From Archaeoglobus neptunius (GTDB taxonomy: Archaea; Halobacteriota; Archaeoglobi; Archaeoglobales; Archaeoglobaceae), in NCBI RefSeq assembly GCF_016757965.1, contig NZ_JAEKIW010000012.1, positions 1 through 64,000 on the forward strand: a stretch of DNA of 64,000 nucleotides, read 5' to 3'. Shown one piece after another: positions 18,028 through 27,223 of the stretch (within the stretch, counting starts at the first letter, position 1; every line of letters begins with the position of its first letter). The notes beneath the pieces are model-generated. The model worked only from the letters and a program-made list of their open reading frames with translations, made no database searches and was not told the DNA's origin. The position numbers were made by a program, and so were the translations under genes.

Positions 18028-19026
18028 ATGAGGGTATGTGTAATTGGCGGAAGCGTAGCAGGTTTGGAGTGCGGAATAAACCTGGCAGATTCGCTTGACG
18101 TCACGATTTTTGAGGAGCATCAGGAAATAGGCTACCCCCTGAAATGCGCCGAAGGATGGATAAATTTCAGCGGGCTGAAGCCCTACGTCAGAGGGAGGAG
18201 TATCGAAAGGGTTGTTATCAATCTACTGGATGAGAACCTGCGAATTGCAGACAGCTTTGAAATAGAGGAAAATGTCGTGCAGATAATAAACAGACCTGAG
18301 ATGGAACAGAAAATGGCCGAAATTGCTGAAAGCAGCGGGGCTGAAATAGTTACGGGGAGGAAAATGACGATAAAAGAGGCAACTGAAAAATTTGACGTTG
18401 TTATTGACGCTTCTGGCTACCCTTCCCAGTGGTGCAGAGAGTTTGGCGGTAAAAAAGCCTACGGTTTCGGAATGCAGGCCTTCTATGAGAGGGATTTTGA
18501 CTATATCTCCATATTCCTGAAAAAAGGGTTGGATGGATACTTCTGGATATTTCCCATGGCTGATGGTGGTTGTAAGGTCGGTGTTGGGGTATTTACGAGA
18601 TACGACGGAAGACTGAAAAAACTCTTGGAAAAATTTTTAGACACCATGGGGTTCGGAAAACCGTCAAAGCTAACTGCCTCTCCAATCGGATGCTACCCAA
18701 ATCTTCCGCTGGTGAGATATCATAGAACTCCAGTGGCTCTTGTGGGGGATGCTGCAGGCCTTGTTGACCGTGGAGGAGGGGAGGGAATGTCCAAAGCTGT
18801 GATTTCAGCGAGAATACTTTCGGATTGCATAATCAACGGCTCACTTGAAAGCTACGAAAAAAGGTATTTCAGTTTCATGAGAATGCACTACTTCGTAGCC
18901 AATTTCTTCGGTTCAGTGAGAAAGAACTGGACGCTGACCAAAATTTTTGGTAGAGCAGCAGTATGGAGTCTGGCGGTCAGATTAATGAACTCTCACTATT
19001 CCAATATGGTTCACGATTTCCTGTAA
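18028..19026 (+). CDS. FAD-dependent oxidoreductase, geranylgeranyl-reductase-like
   Basis: A 332-residue flavoprotein. The FAD-binding motif is at the very N-terminus (VIGGSVAGLECGINLA), followed by HQEIGYPLKCAEGW, which resembles the P-x-x-C-x-x-G active-site loop of geranylgeranyl reductases. LVGDAAGLVDRGGGEGMSKAVISARILSD is the second FAD motif of that family. Archaeal members saturate isoprenoid lipid chains or menaquinone side chains. It starts 28 bases after the MFS stop and may share its transcript. The 3' end overlaps the convergent acyl-CoA synthetase by 16 bases. Confidence 0.85.
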   Translation: MRVCVIGGSVAGLECGINLADSLDVTIFEEHQEIGYPLKCAEGWINFSGLKPYVRGRSIERVVINLLDENLRIADSFEIEENVVQIINRPEMEQKMAEIAESSGAEIVTGRKMTIKEATEKFDVVIDASGYPSQWCREFGGKKAYGFGMQAFYERDFDYISIFLKKGLDGYFWIFPMADGGCKVGVGVFTRYDGRLKKLLEKFLDTMGFGKPSKLTASPIGCYPNLPLVRYHRTPVALVGDAAGLVDRGGGEGMSKAVISARILSDCIINGSLESYEKRYFSFMRMHYFVANFFGSVRKNWTLTKIFGRAAVWSLAVRLMNSHYSNMVHDFL

Positions 19027-20675
19027 AAGTCTGCAAGCATTTTTCGGAGTTCTCTCTTCATTATCTTTCCAGATGGTGTTTTTGGAAGCTCTTCGGGCTT
19101 GAGAACAACTACTGCCTTTGGAACCTTGAAAGGTGATAGTTCTCTTTTGCAGAATTCTATTATCTCTTCAGGGTTGACGTTTTTTCCGGGTTTCGGAACA
19201 ACTATTGCCGTCACAGCCTCAATCCATTTTTCATGGGGCAGGCCAATAACAGCAACCTCCCACACGTCGGGATGCCTGTATATGACCTCTTCAACCTCCC
19301 TGCTCGAGACGTTCTCGCCGCCAGTTTTTATCATATCCTTCTTTCTGTCGACAATTTCAAAGTATCCTTCCCTGTACATCACAGCGATATCTCCGCTGTG
19401 GAACCAGCCACATTCAAACGCCTGTTTGGTCTTCTCCGGATCTTTGAAGTACATGAGCATTACGTGGGGGCCACGGGCACAGATTTCCCCAGGTTTTCCC
19501 GTATCTCTTATTTCTTTGTGGTTCTCATCTTCAAGCCGGGTTTCCAGATTCAGCCCTGCTCTGCCTGCTGTTTTTGGATAGGCAAGCACCTCATCATGCT
19601 TCGCCACAGTGTGGTACGGTGCGAGCTCGGTTTGACCATAATACTGGTAAAACCTGGCTCGGGGGAGTTTGCTGACCAGTTCATTAAGCGGGCCTTCGGG
19701 GAATATGGAGGCCCCGTAGTAACACTTTCTTAACGAGCTCAGGTCGTACCTGTCAAAATCCGGATGTCTTAGCAGCCCAATCCAGACCGTTGGTGCAAGA
19801 AACAGCATTGTTGGTTTGTACCTGTCCACGTACTCCAGAATGGTTTCCGGTTTCGGATCACTCATCATTACATTTGTCCCCCCGATGTAGAACAGCGGGA
19901 TCATGAAAACGTCTCTCTGAGCACAGTGGTAGATCGGCATGGTGTTCAGACAGATATCATCGGTAGAATACTCCCCATCTATGATGCAACCCACGTACTG
20001 CGCTATCAGAGATTCGTTTGTGTGGACGACGCCTTTCGGCCGAGTCTCGGTTCCGCTGGTGAATGTCATCTGAACCGGATCTTCGATGTTCAGAACTGTG
20101 TCGGGCTCCGTCGCACCGTAACCGCCGTACCAGTCGTCAAAGCTGAGCCATTCATCGTTCGGCGCATCATTTCCTGTGCCCTGATCCGACCACACGAAAG
20201 TTTCCACAGTTTTGAGGTCATCAATTACCGGCTCTATTCTCTCGTAAAGGGAATCCTCCACTATAAGAACTCTGGCTTCGGCGTGGTTGATGCAGTATGC
20301 CAGATCCTTTCCGTACATCAGGTAGTTCAGAGCGAGGTATATTGAACCGGCCTTGGCTGCACCGAAAATTGTCAGAACGTGGTGGAGAGTATTGTGGGCA
20401 AGTATCGCCACGCGGTCGTATTTTTTGAGGTCCAGGTCGAGAAGGGCGTTTGCGAGTCTGTTAGCTTCGTCATCAAGCTCCGGATATTTCAGTCTGATCT
20501 CCCCTTCCTTCGGGTGGTTGAAAACCAGCGCATCCTTTTTCGGATATCTTCTAGCACTTCTCTTCAGAAAGTCTGCAATCACCCATCTCCGCACCTTGTT
20601 GTACCTTCTCCTGATTTCCCGAACATTTTCGTCGGTGATCTCGCTAAACACATCTCTCGAAATATCATGTAACAT
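19011..20675 (-). CDS. AMP-forming acyl-CoA synthetase
   Basis: A 554-residue ANL-superfamily enzyme that activates a carboxylic acid as acyl-AMP then acyl-CoA. The P-loop-like motif is MTFTSGTETRPKGVVHTNESL, the A5 region is YYGQTELAPYH, the A7/A8 motifs are HSGDIAVMYREGYFEIVDRKKDMIKTGGENVSSREVE, and the catalytic lysine is in KTPSGKIMKRELR. Similar enzymes act on medium- or long-chain fatty acids or benzoate-type acids; the chain length is undetermined. One of two such genes here (the other at 37146). The ATG at 20675 is preceded by an AT-rich stretch. Confidence 0.9.
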   Translation of the reverse strand: MLHDISRDVFSEITDENVREIRRRYNKVRRWVIADFLKRSARRYPKKDALVFNHPKEGEIRLKYPELDDEANRLANALLDLDLKKYDRVAILAHNTLHHVLTIFGAAKAGSIYLALNYLMYGKDLAYCINHAEARVLIVEDSLYERIEPVIDDLKTVETFVWSDQGTGNDAPNDEWLSFDDWYGGYGATEPDTVLNIEDPVQMTFTSGTETRPKGVVHTNESLIAQYVGCIIDGEYSTDDICLNTMPIYHCAQRDVFMIPLFYIGGTNVMMSDPKPETILEYVDRYKPTMLFLAPTVWIGLLRHPDFDRYDLSSLRKCYYGASIFPEGPLNELVSKLPRARFYQYYGQTELAPYHTVAKHDEVLAYPKTAGRAGLNLETRLEDENHKEIRDTGKPGEICARGPHVMLMYFKDPEKTKQAFECGWFHSGDIAVMYREGYFEIVDRKKDMIKTGGENVSSREVEEVIYRHPDVWEVAVIGLPHEKWIEAVTAIVVPKPGKNVNPEEIIEFCKRELSPFKVPKAVVVLKPEELPKTPSGKIMKRELRKMLADFYRKS

Positions 20676-20823
20676 AAAGATAATTGTTTTTAATGTCTTA
20701 AAAAGTTTTGTGACCTTCGTGGGTCAAACTGCTGCTGACAGGCTCGAAGTTTTAGGTGCAGGCTCGGCTTTACCAGAAGGACAGGGTTGACTCGGTTTGA
20801 ATGTATACAAGTTCGACGAGCGG

Positions 20824-22115
20824 CTAATCCCCCAGTAAATTTTTAATTAGATTAAATATTTTAAAGACTGTTTTTAACATCTCCTCAACAAAGTTTGATT
20901 GCAGAGTACTTGACTGGTTCTGCGAGCTGAGGTTAACTTTCAAAACCTCAATGTTCTCCCCTATAACATACGCATACTCCCCGGATGCTGAAACCCCCAC
21001 GAGTCTGCTTGTTGAGGTATACTCTGCAACTTTCACGGGATCAGCAGGTTTGGATAGGTCCAACACCTCAAGGTTTTTTAGCACAACCATGTACCCGTAG
21101 TTACCTGAGATGTACATGTCCTCAAACTTGTTAGAATACACTCCTGCCTTCTTTATCCTATCGGGCTCTGAAGCATCCAAAATGGTAATGTTACTTCCTG
21201 AGAGAACATAAACATAACCGTTCGTGCCCATTATCTTCTTACCGCCAGTGTTAGAACTCCAAATCTCTCTTATACTGGCCGGGTCTGATGCGTCCAGTAC
21301 ACTCAAACCCTTTTTCCATACCGCATACACATGACCTTTCTCAACATAAAGAGATCCACAGCAGAAGTCCGAAGCCGTGTATTTGCCTATCTCTCGTGGA
21401 TTTGCCGGATCGGACAAATCATACACTGTAAGTTCTGCAGACTTAACTATCTCATATTCGGATCCTATGAGGCAGGATACACCCACATAGAGATATCCAT
21501 CTGAGATATAGACTGTTGCAATATTTTTGAGTGGAAATTCGTTAATAACTCTTGGCTCAGCTGGATTTGAGACATCCACGATCCAGAGCTTGCTACCGGC
21601 AACGTACACATAGTTTTCGTAGGCGACAAGATTTCGGGCAAGTTCATTAAGATGTATCTCGCCGAGCTTCTCTGGATTTGTCGGGTTCGAGACATCCAGA
21701 ACATAAAGTCCTCGAAACTCACTTCCAACATACGCACGATCTTTGAACACGGTTATGAGCCTTGCAACACTATTTCACTACAGCTCACGATCTCGGGCTT
21801 TGACGGATCTGATACATCAAAGATTATGAATCCATACGCGCAGTTTACATATGTGTAGTTTCCGTAAACCGTGAGAGAGCCAGCTTTATAACATTCATAT
21901 CTCCAGACCTCTTTCATATTCGTAGCTTCCGTGGCATCCAGAATTCTAAAGCTGGATCCAGTTGTAAGGAACACATAGGTTCTACCATCGATCTCTGCCA
22001 CATCAAATGATTTGATCATGCCAAGAAAGTCTCCCACACGCTCAATTGGTTTGGCAGAGGCAGTGCAGTTCAGTGTTGCAGCGATGGCGATAATCAGCAT
22101 GAGAACTCTTTTCAA
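20824..22115 (-). pseudogene. LVIVD-repeat beta-propeller protein, split by a frameshift
   Basis: Two adjacent frames (22115-21753 and about 21780-20824) together encode a ~430-residue exported protein of LVIVD repeats (LYVLDVSNPTNPEKLGEI, LWIVDVSNPAEPRVINEF, LTVYDLSDPANPREIGKY and others), expected to fold as a beta-propeller on the cell surface. The first frame has a signal peptide (MKRVLMLIIAIAATLNCTASA) and stops at 21753-21755, just after FDVSDPSKPEIVSCSE. The second frame continues without gap as SVARLITVFKDRAYVGSEF. A single-base shift near 21765-21780 separates them. The start is a TTG at 22115, 8 bases after a GAGGTGG ribosome site. This is a real frameshift, programmed slippage or a sequencing error. 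Confidence 0.8.
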
Positions 22116-22442
22116 ACTTTCCACCTCACACTGCAGTTACTCACTTTTTCACTTTTAACTATTTTTAAAATTTATCGATCATGTCCCATCCTAAACCGGA
22201 TTCGAATCTTATCTCCATTACGCTCCTGCGTATCCATATTGTTTGATGGGAGGGCTACGGTAAATCTGTTTGTCTGAAAGTTTTTCAATACCGATTTTAC
22301 CGAAACAGTCCTGGTGATTTTTAGGAAATTGCAGTTTTCACTGTCCAACAAAAAACTTAATAAACGGAAATATACGGTCAATTAAAAATTCGAAAGAGAT
22401 AAATAACAGATAATCATTGAAAATATTGAAGAGGTGGTGAAA
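22116..22442. other. Intergenic region between LVIVD gene and DUF22 gene
   Basis: This stretch of about 327 bases holds the two divergent upstream regions. Visible are GAGGTGG sites at each end (near 22123 minus and 22431 plus) and several AT-rich TATA candidates, for example around 22362-22376 and 22398-22410 for the plus gene. A 69-codon minus frame (22172-22381) lacks a ribosome site and a recognisable product and I do not accept it. I see no RNA gene. Confidence 0.4.
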
Positions 22443-23762
22443 TTGAAAGTTAAGGTAACGTACTGGGCCGACGAAATAGGCGGGAAGGTGGAAGAAATGG
22501 AAATGGAATTGAAGCCTTTTGGATACAGGATGGCACCCATCACCCAATGGGAGCTTCTCATAGCGGATGAGGATATCAAAGTTGAAAAAGGAGAACCCAT
22601 CATTATAAAAATCAAACCTGTTTTCCTCCCTCCAAATACGATGGTTGGGCCGCTCAGCATAATGAGGCATGCGCTCGGAATAGTTAACGATGTTGTTGAG
22701 TGTGGGATACCTGAAAAAGTTGAAGATGAAAAATGCATAAGTAGAGTTCTCTTCATACCGGTTGAGAGCGGGGAAATAAAGAAAGGTGACCTCGTCGGTG
22801 TTTTGAAGGTATACTATATTAAAACCGGCCTGCTGAACCGTTTACTCAACATAAATCCACCCAAGGTTGAGATAAAAAGAGAGGTAACACTGCTTAACAT
22901 AACATGGAGGGATAACGGGACAATTCACAGAGAAGAAGCTAAAGTGGAAGCTCTTGGTTACATACGCAGTCACATCGGCGTCTGGGAAGTTCTGGTTGCT
23001 GACGAGGACATCGCTGTTAGAAAGGGAGATATTGTCAGGGTTAAAATAAGGGAGGTCGAGTTGCCCCCCAGCACGGTTGTTGTACCGCTAAGTGTCATGA
23101 GAAACGCCTACGGTACTGTACTGGATGTAGTGGAGCTGGGAAGACCGAAGAAGGTTGAGGAGGTGAAAAGAATACAGCAGGCAATATTTCTGGCAGTTGA
23201 GGATGGCAGGATAGAGAAGGGAGACCTGATAGGTGTCATAAACGTTTATTATGTGGGGATGGAGAACGTTGAAAGCGTTATAAAGGATAAAAAACCGGAA
23301 AAGGTCAGGCTGGTTTACAGGAGTGGTGAGGGGATAATAAAGAGAGATGTCACAATTGAGCCCTTTGGATACAGGAGAAGTCCCGTTGCAAGGTGGGAAG
23401 TTCTCATTGCTGATGAGAGGAAGGAACTGAAGTATGGCGAACCTGCAACCGTGAGAGTTAAAAAGATTAAGGTGCCGCCCAACACCATAATCTACCCTCT
23501 TCACATCATGAGGCACGCCTACGGCACGGTGGTCGATGTTTTCTGCGACTGCCCGCCCTGGAGGGTGGAAGAGGGTGGCGAGATCAGAAAGGCGGTTTTC
23601 CTTCCGATCGCTGATGGGGAGATAAAAGAAGGTGACCTCCTCGGAGTGCTGAACTTTTACAGCACCGAAGTCGGGAAGCTGGGTACACTGGTGCAGTGGT
23701 ACGACAGATGGCTCAAGATGTCTGATGAGGAGATGCTGCTGTATCTGGAGGGTGTGCAGTAA
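22443..23762 (+). CDS. Protein with three tandem DUF22 domains
   Basis: A 439-residue protein made almost entirely of three repeats of about 140 residues. Each repeat carries a W-E-x-L-x-A-D-E segment, then P-P-x-T-x-x-x-P-L-x-x-M-R-x-A-x-G-x-V-x-D-V, then a [VAF]-F-[IL]-x-[VI]-x-x-G-x-I-x-x-G-D-L-[VIL]-G-V segment followed by YY. These are hallmarks of the archaeal DUF22 family, whose function is unknown. No signal peptide or membrane segment is present, so it is probably cytosolic. GTG codons at 22434 and 22437 open the frame, but they lie inside the GAGGTGGTGA ribosome site, so the TTG at 22443 is the likely start. Confidence 0.8.
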   Translation: MKVKVTYWADEIGGKVEEMEMELKPFGYRMAPITQWELLIADEDIKVEKGEPIIIKIKPVFLPPNTMVGPLSIMRHALGIVNDVVECGIPEKVEDEKCISRVLFIPVESGEIKKGDLVGVLKVYYIKTGLLNRLLNINPPKVEIKREVTLLNITWRDNGTIHREEAKVEALGYIRSHIGVWEVLVADEDIAVRKGDIVRVKIREVELPPSTVVVPLSVMRNAYGTVLDVVELGRPKKVEEVKRIQQAIFLAVEDGRIEKGDLIGVINVYYVGMENVESVIKDKKPEKVRLVYRSGEGIIKRDVTIEPFGYRRSPVARWEVLIADERKELKYGEPATVRVKKIKVPPNTIIYPLHIMRHAYGTVVDVFCDCPPWRVEEGGEIRKAVFLPIADGEIKEGDLLGVLNFYSTEVGKLGTLVQWYDRWLKMSDEEMLLYLEGVQ

Positions 23763-23844
23763 TCTTCACTTTTTTAATAAGATTTGAGAACATTTACTAA
23801 AAAATCTCAAAATTTCTTTTAATTTTTTAAAATTTTAAAACATG

Positions 23845-23950
23845 CTATATATTTTCGAAAACTAAATATACTGGTATCAAAGGTGATTAAATTGTTCCTC
23901 AGAACCAGATTATGGCCAGTATGAAGCATCTTTGGAGGTATCCTCTATGA
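23845..23950 (+). promoter_or_regulatory. Promoter and leader with two ATGA-coupled mini-ORFs ahead of a TSUP gene
   Basis: Two TATA candidates, CTATATATT (23845-23853) and CTAAATATA (23862-23870), precede a 7-base ribosome site AGGTGAT (23881-23887). It is followed by TTG at 23892, which opens a ten-codon frame (MFLRTRLWPV) ending in TGA at 23922-23924. That stop overlaps an ATG (23921) opening a nine-codon frame (MKHLWRYPL), which ends in TGA at 23948-23950 and overlaps the transporter's ATG at 23947. The three frames are all different. This may be a translational-coupling leader or a decayed N-terminus. Confidence 0.45.
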
Positions 23951-24927
23951 AGATCCAAATTACAAAGCTGGTAAAATACTGGAGATTTATTTTAGTGGCA
24001 CTGTTGCTTACGGGCGGTATTGAAGTGGCACTTGCGAGCCCTCAGGGGAATGGGGGTGGAGCACTGCAGTTCTTTTTGGAAGTATACTTTGCCTGCGTTG
24101 CGATGGGTACAACCGCCATCATTGCCGGAACGGGAGGAGGTGTTTTGTTCACAACACTCTTTCTGGGATTTACCAACATCCATCCCGATGTGATCAGGGC
24201 AACTGGATTGCTTGCGGCCATGTCAGGAACGCGTATGGGGGCACGAAGATTCCTGAAAAAAGGTATAGCCAACGTAAGGTTGGTGCTCGTTGTTGGGGTA
24301 ACCTATACGGTGTTTGCGATTATCGGGGCAATTGTTGGCCTGAAGATAACCCGGGAACTTGGAGAGTATGGAATAGCTCTCATCAAGCTGTTGCTCGGAC
24401 TTATAGTGGTGGCTGTGGGCGTTGTTTATCTGATAACCAAAAAGACGGACTATCCCGAGCCTAAGAAGATCGACTCATTCACCCGGAAACTAGGAGTGGA
24501 GTATCCCTACTGGGAGGATTCCTTAGGATCGGTTGTGGACTACAGGGTTACACGGGCTCCTCTGGCAATTCTGGCTTTCTGTGCAGTGGGTTTTGTGTCC
24601 GGTATGTTCGGTCTGGGGGCTGGATGGGCGGTAACGCCAGTTCTGAATCTCGTGATGTTGGCCCCGCTCAAGGTTGCAACGACCACCAGTGCGGTCATCA
24701 TCAGTCTTGGGGATACGGCTGCAATTTTTCCGTACCTGATGGCAAATGCTATTGTTCCGATATTTGCCGTTCCGGCAGTTGCCGGACTGATTACAGGAGC
24801 TGAGATAGGATCCAGAATCGCTGTCAGAGTGAGGCCATCTGTCGTCAGGTACATATTGATAGGGATCCTGTTCTTCACCGGTTCAAAGCTCGTGCTAACC
24901 GGTCTAACCCTCATGGGGGTGATATAA
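23947..24927 (+). CDS. TSUP (TauE/SafE) family anion transporter A
   Basis: A 326-residue membrane protein of the sulfite/sulfonate exporter TauE/SafE family, with an extra N-terminal hydrophobic segment (WRFILVALLLTGGIEVALA) before the repeated halves. Both family repeats are visible, GTGGGVLFTTLFLGFTNIHPDVIRATGLLAAMSG and GFVSGMFGLGAGWAVTPVLNLVMLAPLKVATTTS. Its start is set by GGAGGT at 23934-23939. The stop codon shares a base with the next gene's ATG (TAATG), so the two are translationally coupled. The substrate is probably a small anion such as sulfite, thiosulfate or a sulfonate, but this is not decidable here. Confidence 0.88.
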   Translation: MKIQITKLVKYWRFILVALLLTGGIEVALASPQGNGGGALQFFLEVYFACVAMGTTAIIAGTGGGVLFTTLFLGFTNIHPDVIRATGLLAAMSGTRMGARRFLKKGIANVRLVLVVGVTYTVFAIIGAIVGLKITRELGEYGIALIKLLLGLIVVAVGVVYLITKKTDYPEPKKIDSFTRKLGVEYPYWEDSLGSVVDYRVTRAPLAILAFCAVGFVSGMFGLGAGWAVTPVLNLVMLAPLKVATTTSAVIISLGDTAAIFPYLMANAIVPIFAVPAVAGLITGAEIGSRIAVRVRPSVVRYILIGILFFTGSKLVLTGLTLMGVI

Positions 24928-25379
24928 TGCAAAGAAACGAGATTCCAAACCCCCCTGTAGAAGGACGTGTTTATGGGGAAATTGCAGCTCTTATAACCAT
25001 AGTCGGAATTGTGATAGCCCTGATTGGGGTGGCAATCAATCTGACGAAAGGTGGAGAGCTGCTGGACACCTCAAAATTAATCCAGGGTCTGCTTGAAGGG
25101 AGATCACCGCATGAAATATGGAAGACCGATTCCGTGTTCAAAGCAGAGCCCCATGGATACTGGTTTTTTGGCTATCTGAGTACGGGAGAAGGACTGTCAA
25201 TGGCGGGTCTGGCAATAGCCTGCTGGGGAGGAGTAATCGGCGCATGGAGCATCTTCTTGGCAATGTTTCGAAGTAAAGAGGTTCTTCTCTACAAAAAAGG
25301 ACTGTATCCCGTTCTTGCTTTCGTTATCTCAGTAATTCTCACGCTGGCGGCTCTGGGGATCCTCTCAATTAGACATTAA
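24927..25379 (+). CDS. Small three-helix membrane partner of TSUP A (DUF1634-like)
   Basis: A 150-residue protein with three hydrophobic segments at about 20-40, 90-112 and 124-146. An outward or inward loop contains EIWKTDSVFKAEPHGYWFFGYLSTGEGLSMAGLAI. The gene overlaps the TSUP stop by one base. The segment GYWFF...LSMAGLAI matches GYGWF...LSLIGVAI in the protein at 27220-27630, which pairs with a second TSUP. The two are therefore homologous partner subunits. DUF1634-type small proteins accompany TauE/SafE genes in other genomes; the assignment to that family is tentative. Confidence 0.7.
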   Translation: MQRNEIPNPPVEGRVYGEIAALITIVGIVIALIGVAINLTKGGELLDTSKLIQGLLEGRSPHEIWKTDSVFKAEPHGYWFFGYLSTGEGLSMAGLAIACWGGVIGAWSIFLAMFRSKEVLLYKKGLYPVLAFVISVILTLAALGILSIRH

Positions 25380-25396
25380 TGTGAGGGAGGGCAGTA

Positions 25397-27223
25397 ATGA
25401 GTCCTGACCTTGGGTTGAGAAAGTCCATAAAGGAAGCATTAGAGGACCCCAACCTGCAGTATCTCAAAAAGTGGACGATTCTCGGAGTTACTGTGGGCGT
25501 AATCGCCGGTATTGGGGCCATTGTTTTCTACACTCTGCTTAATTTATGCAGCACGTTTTTTTTGGGCCGCCTCGCCGGGTACTATCCTCCAACTCCCGGA
25601 TATGAAGGGGGCAGGTTGGACTGGATCGGTCCGCACAACCCGATGAGCCTGCTTATTGTGATGGTACTTGGAGGTTTACTGACGGGATTAATAGTCTATA
25701 CCACCGCTCCCGAGGCAGAGGGGCATGGAACAGATGCTGCAATAAGGGCATTTCACAAAGAAGGCGGAAAAATAAGAGCAAGAATTCCTATCGTTAAAAC
25801 CATAGCCTCCGCCATTACCATAGGCAGTGGAGGCAGTGCTGGAAGAGAGGGACCTACAGCTCAGATCTCTGCAGGGTTCGGTTCAATTGTCGCTGACCTG
25901 CTCAGGCTCAGTCACGAAGACAGGCGACTCGCTCTGGCGGTTGGAATCGGTGCCGGGATAGGAAGTATTTTTAAAGCTCCACTGGGAGGTGCGCTTCTGG
26001 CTGCAGAGATCCTCTATATCCGCGATATAGAGAAAGAGGCAATAATACCCGGTCTGATCGCATCTACTATAGGTTACGCAATATTCTGCGAGTACTTCGG
26101 GTATGAGCCCATATTCAGGTTCCCTGAAATCAGCATTCATCCGATACATCTTCCCTTCTTTGTCCTTCTTGGTCTGATCTGCGGGATTGTTGGGATCCTG
26201 TATGTTTACGTGTTTTACAAGACCCACGATATTTTCAAAAGCCTTCCGATTCCGGACCACCTGAAACCGGCTATAGGTGCCGCTCTGGCAGGAATAACAA
26301 TTCTCCTTGTCATGAGATTTTTCGACCCGAGAGCCGGGCTAGGAGCTGTGGGGATGGGATATGGGTTTCTTCAAATGGCCATGTTAAACATGCTGCCCCT
26401 GGAGGTAATGCTGCTAATTGCAATAGTCAAAATTATTGCCACATCTTTAACAATAGGATCTGGGGGGAGTGGAGGCGTCTTTGCTCCGGGACTGGTGATT
26501 GGCGGAATGGTAGGTGGTACAGTCGGTATGGCCATGCACACCCTTTTTCCATCCATAATAACTCTGAATGTGGTGCCCGCCTTTGTCGCAGTTGGCATGA
26601 TCTCCCTCTTTGGCGGGATTTCAAAGGCCCCTCTTGCAAATATGATCATGATATGTGAAATGACAGACAATTATGTAATGATATTTCCCGCAATGGCGGC
26701 TGTGTTTGTTTCTTACGCCATAACCGGAAATCGCACCATCTACATCGAACAGGTGGAAACGAGAATTGACAGCCCTGCACACTTCCCAATCGCTCTGAGA
26801 AGCGTGCTTGACCGTATAAAGATTAAGGATGTCCCGTTCTCGGAGAAGGTAGTTGCTCTTACCCCCGAAGACACCGTGCTGGATCTGCTGGAGCTTACCG
26901 AAAAAACGGGTTTTATGGGATATCCGGTCATAGAAAACGGGATATTCAAGGGCATCATCACGCTTGAGGATATTTCAGATATAATTTCGAGGGGGAGAGA
27001 TGAGTACATGAAGATAAAGGTCAGAGACGTTATGAGGGAGGAGATTATCGGCGTTCACCCCTACGAAACCGTAAGGGACGCAATCTTAAAAATGGACACC
27101 TTCAATCTGGACAGAATACCTGTGCTGGTACGGGATAGAGTAATTGGAATTGTAACCAGAGGAAACATACTGGAGTGCATTACAGAATGGCTGGAGGAAC
27201 ATGAAATTAAACAAAAAATTTAA
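25397..27223 (+). CDS. ClC-family chloride channel/antiporter with C-terminal CBS pair
   Basis: A 608-residue membrane protein. The pore motifs are GSGGSAGREGPTAQIS (about 140-155, with the gating glutamate in GREGP) and GSGGSGGVFAPG (about 355-366); further helices extend to about residue 440. Two CBS domains follow (KDVPFSEKVVALTPEDTVLDLLEL... and VRDVMREEIIGVHPYETVRDAIL), likely sensing adenine nucleotides. The gating glutamate suggests H+/anion exchange. The first filter motif is GSGGS rather than GSGIP, so selectivity may differ from chloride. The ribosome site GGGAGGG lies 9 bases before ATG 25397, 18 bases after the DUF1634-like gene, so the three genes form one operon. Confidence 0.92.
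   Translation: MSPDLGLRKSIKEALEDPNLQYLKKWTILGVTVGVIAGIGAIVFYTLLNLCSTFFLGRLAGYYPPTPGYEGGRLDWIGPHNPMSLLIVMVLGGLLTGLIVYTTAPEAEGHGTDAAIRAFHKEGGKIRARIPIVKTIASAITIGSGGSAGREGPTAQISAGFGSIVADLLRLSHEDRRLALAVGIGAGIGSIFKAPLGGALLAAEILYIRDIEKEAIIPGLIASTIGYAIFCEYFGYEPIFRFPEISIHPIHLPFFVLLGLICGIVGILYVYVFYKTHDIFKSLPIPDHLKPAIGAALAGITILLVMRFFDPRAGLGAVGMGYGFLQMAMLNMLPLEVMLLIAIVKIIATSLTIGSGGSGGVFAPGLVIGGMVGGTVGMAMHTLFPSIITLNVVPAFVAVGMISLFGGISKAPLANMIMICEMTDNYVMIFPAMAAVFVSYAITGNRTIYIEQVETRIDSPAHFPIALRSVLDRIKIKDVPFSEKVVALTPEDTVLDLLELTEKTGFMGYPVIENGIFKGIITLEDISDIISRGRDEYMKIKVRDVMREEIIGVHPYETVRDAILKMDTFNLDRIPVLVRDRVIGIVTRGNILECITEWLEEHEIKQKI

Noticed and set aside
20676-20823. Protein-like segment VGQTAADRLEVLGAGSALPEGQG on the plus strand
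   Set aside because: It is only the end of a frame that lies antisense to the acyl-CoA synthetase gene; no start or ribosome site is present.
22190-22240. GATTCGAATC-like T-arm suggesting a tRNA
   Set aside because: No acceptor stem, D-arm or anticodon arm can be folded around it on either strand.
22172-22381. 69-codon minus-strand frame in the LVIVD-DUF22 gap
   Set aside because: It has a TTG start without a ribosome site, no recognisable motif, and overlaps the likely promoter region of the DUF22 gene.
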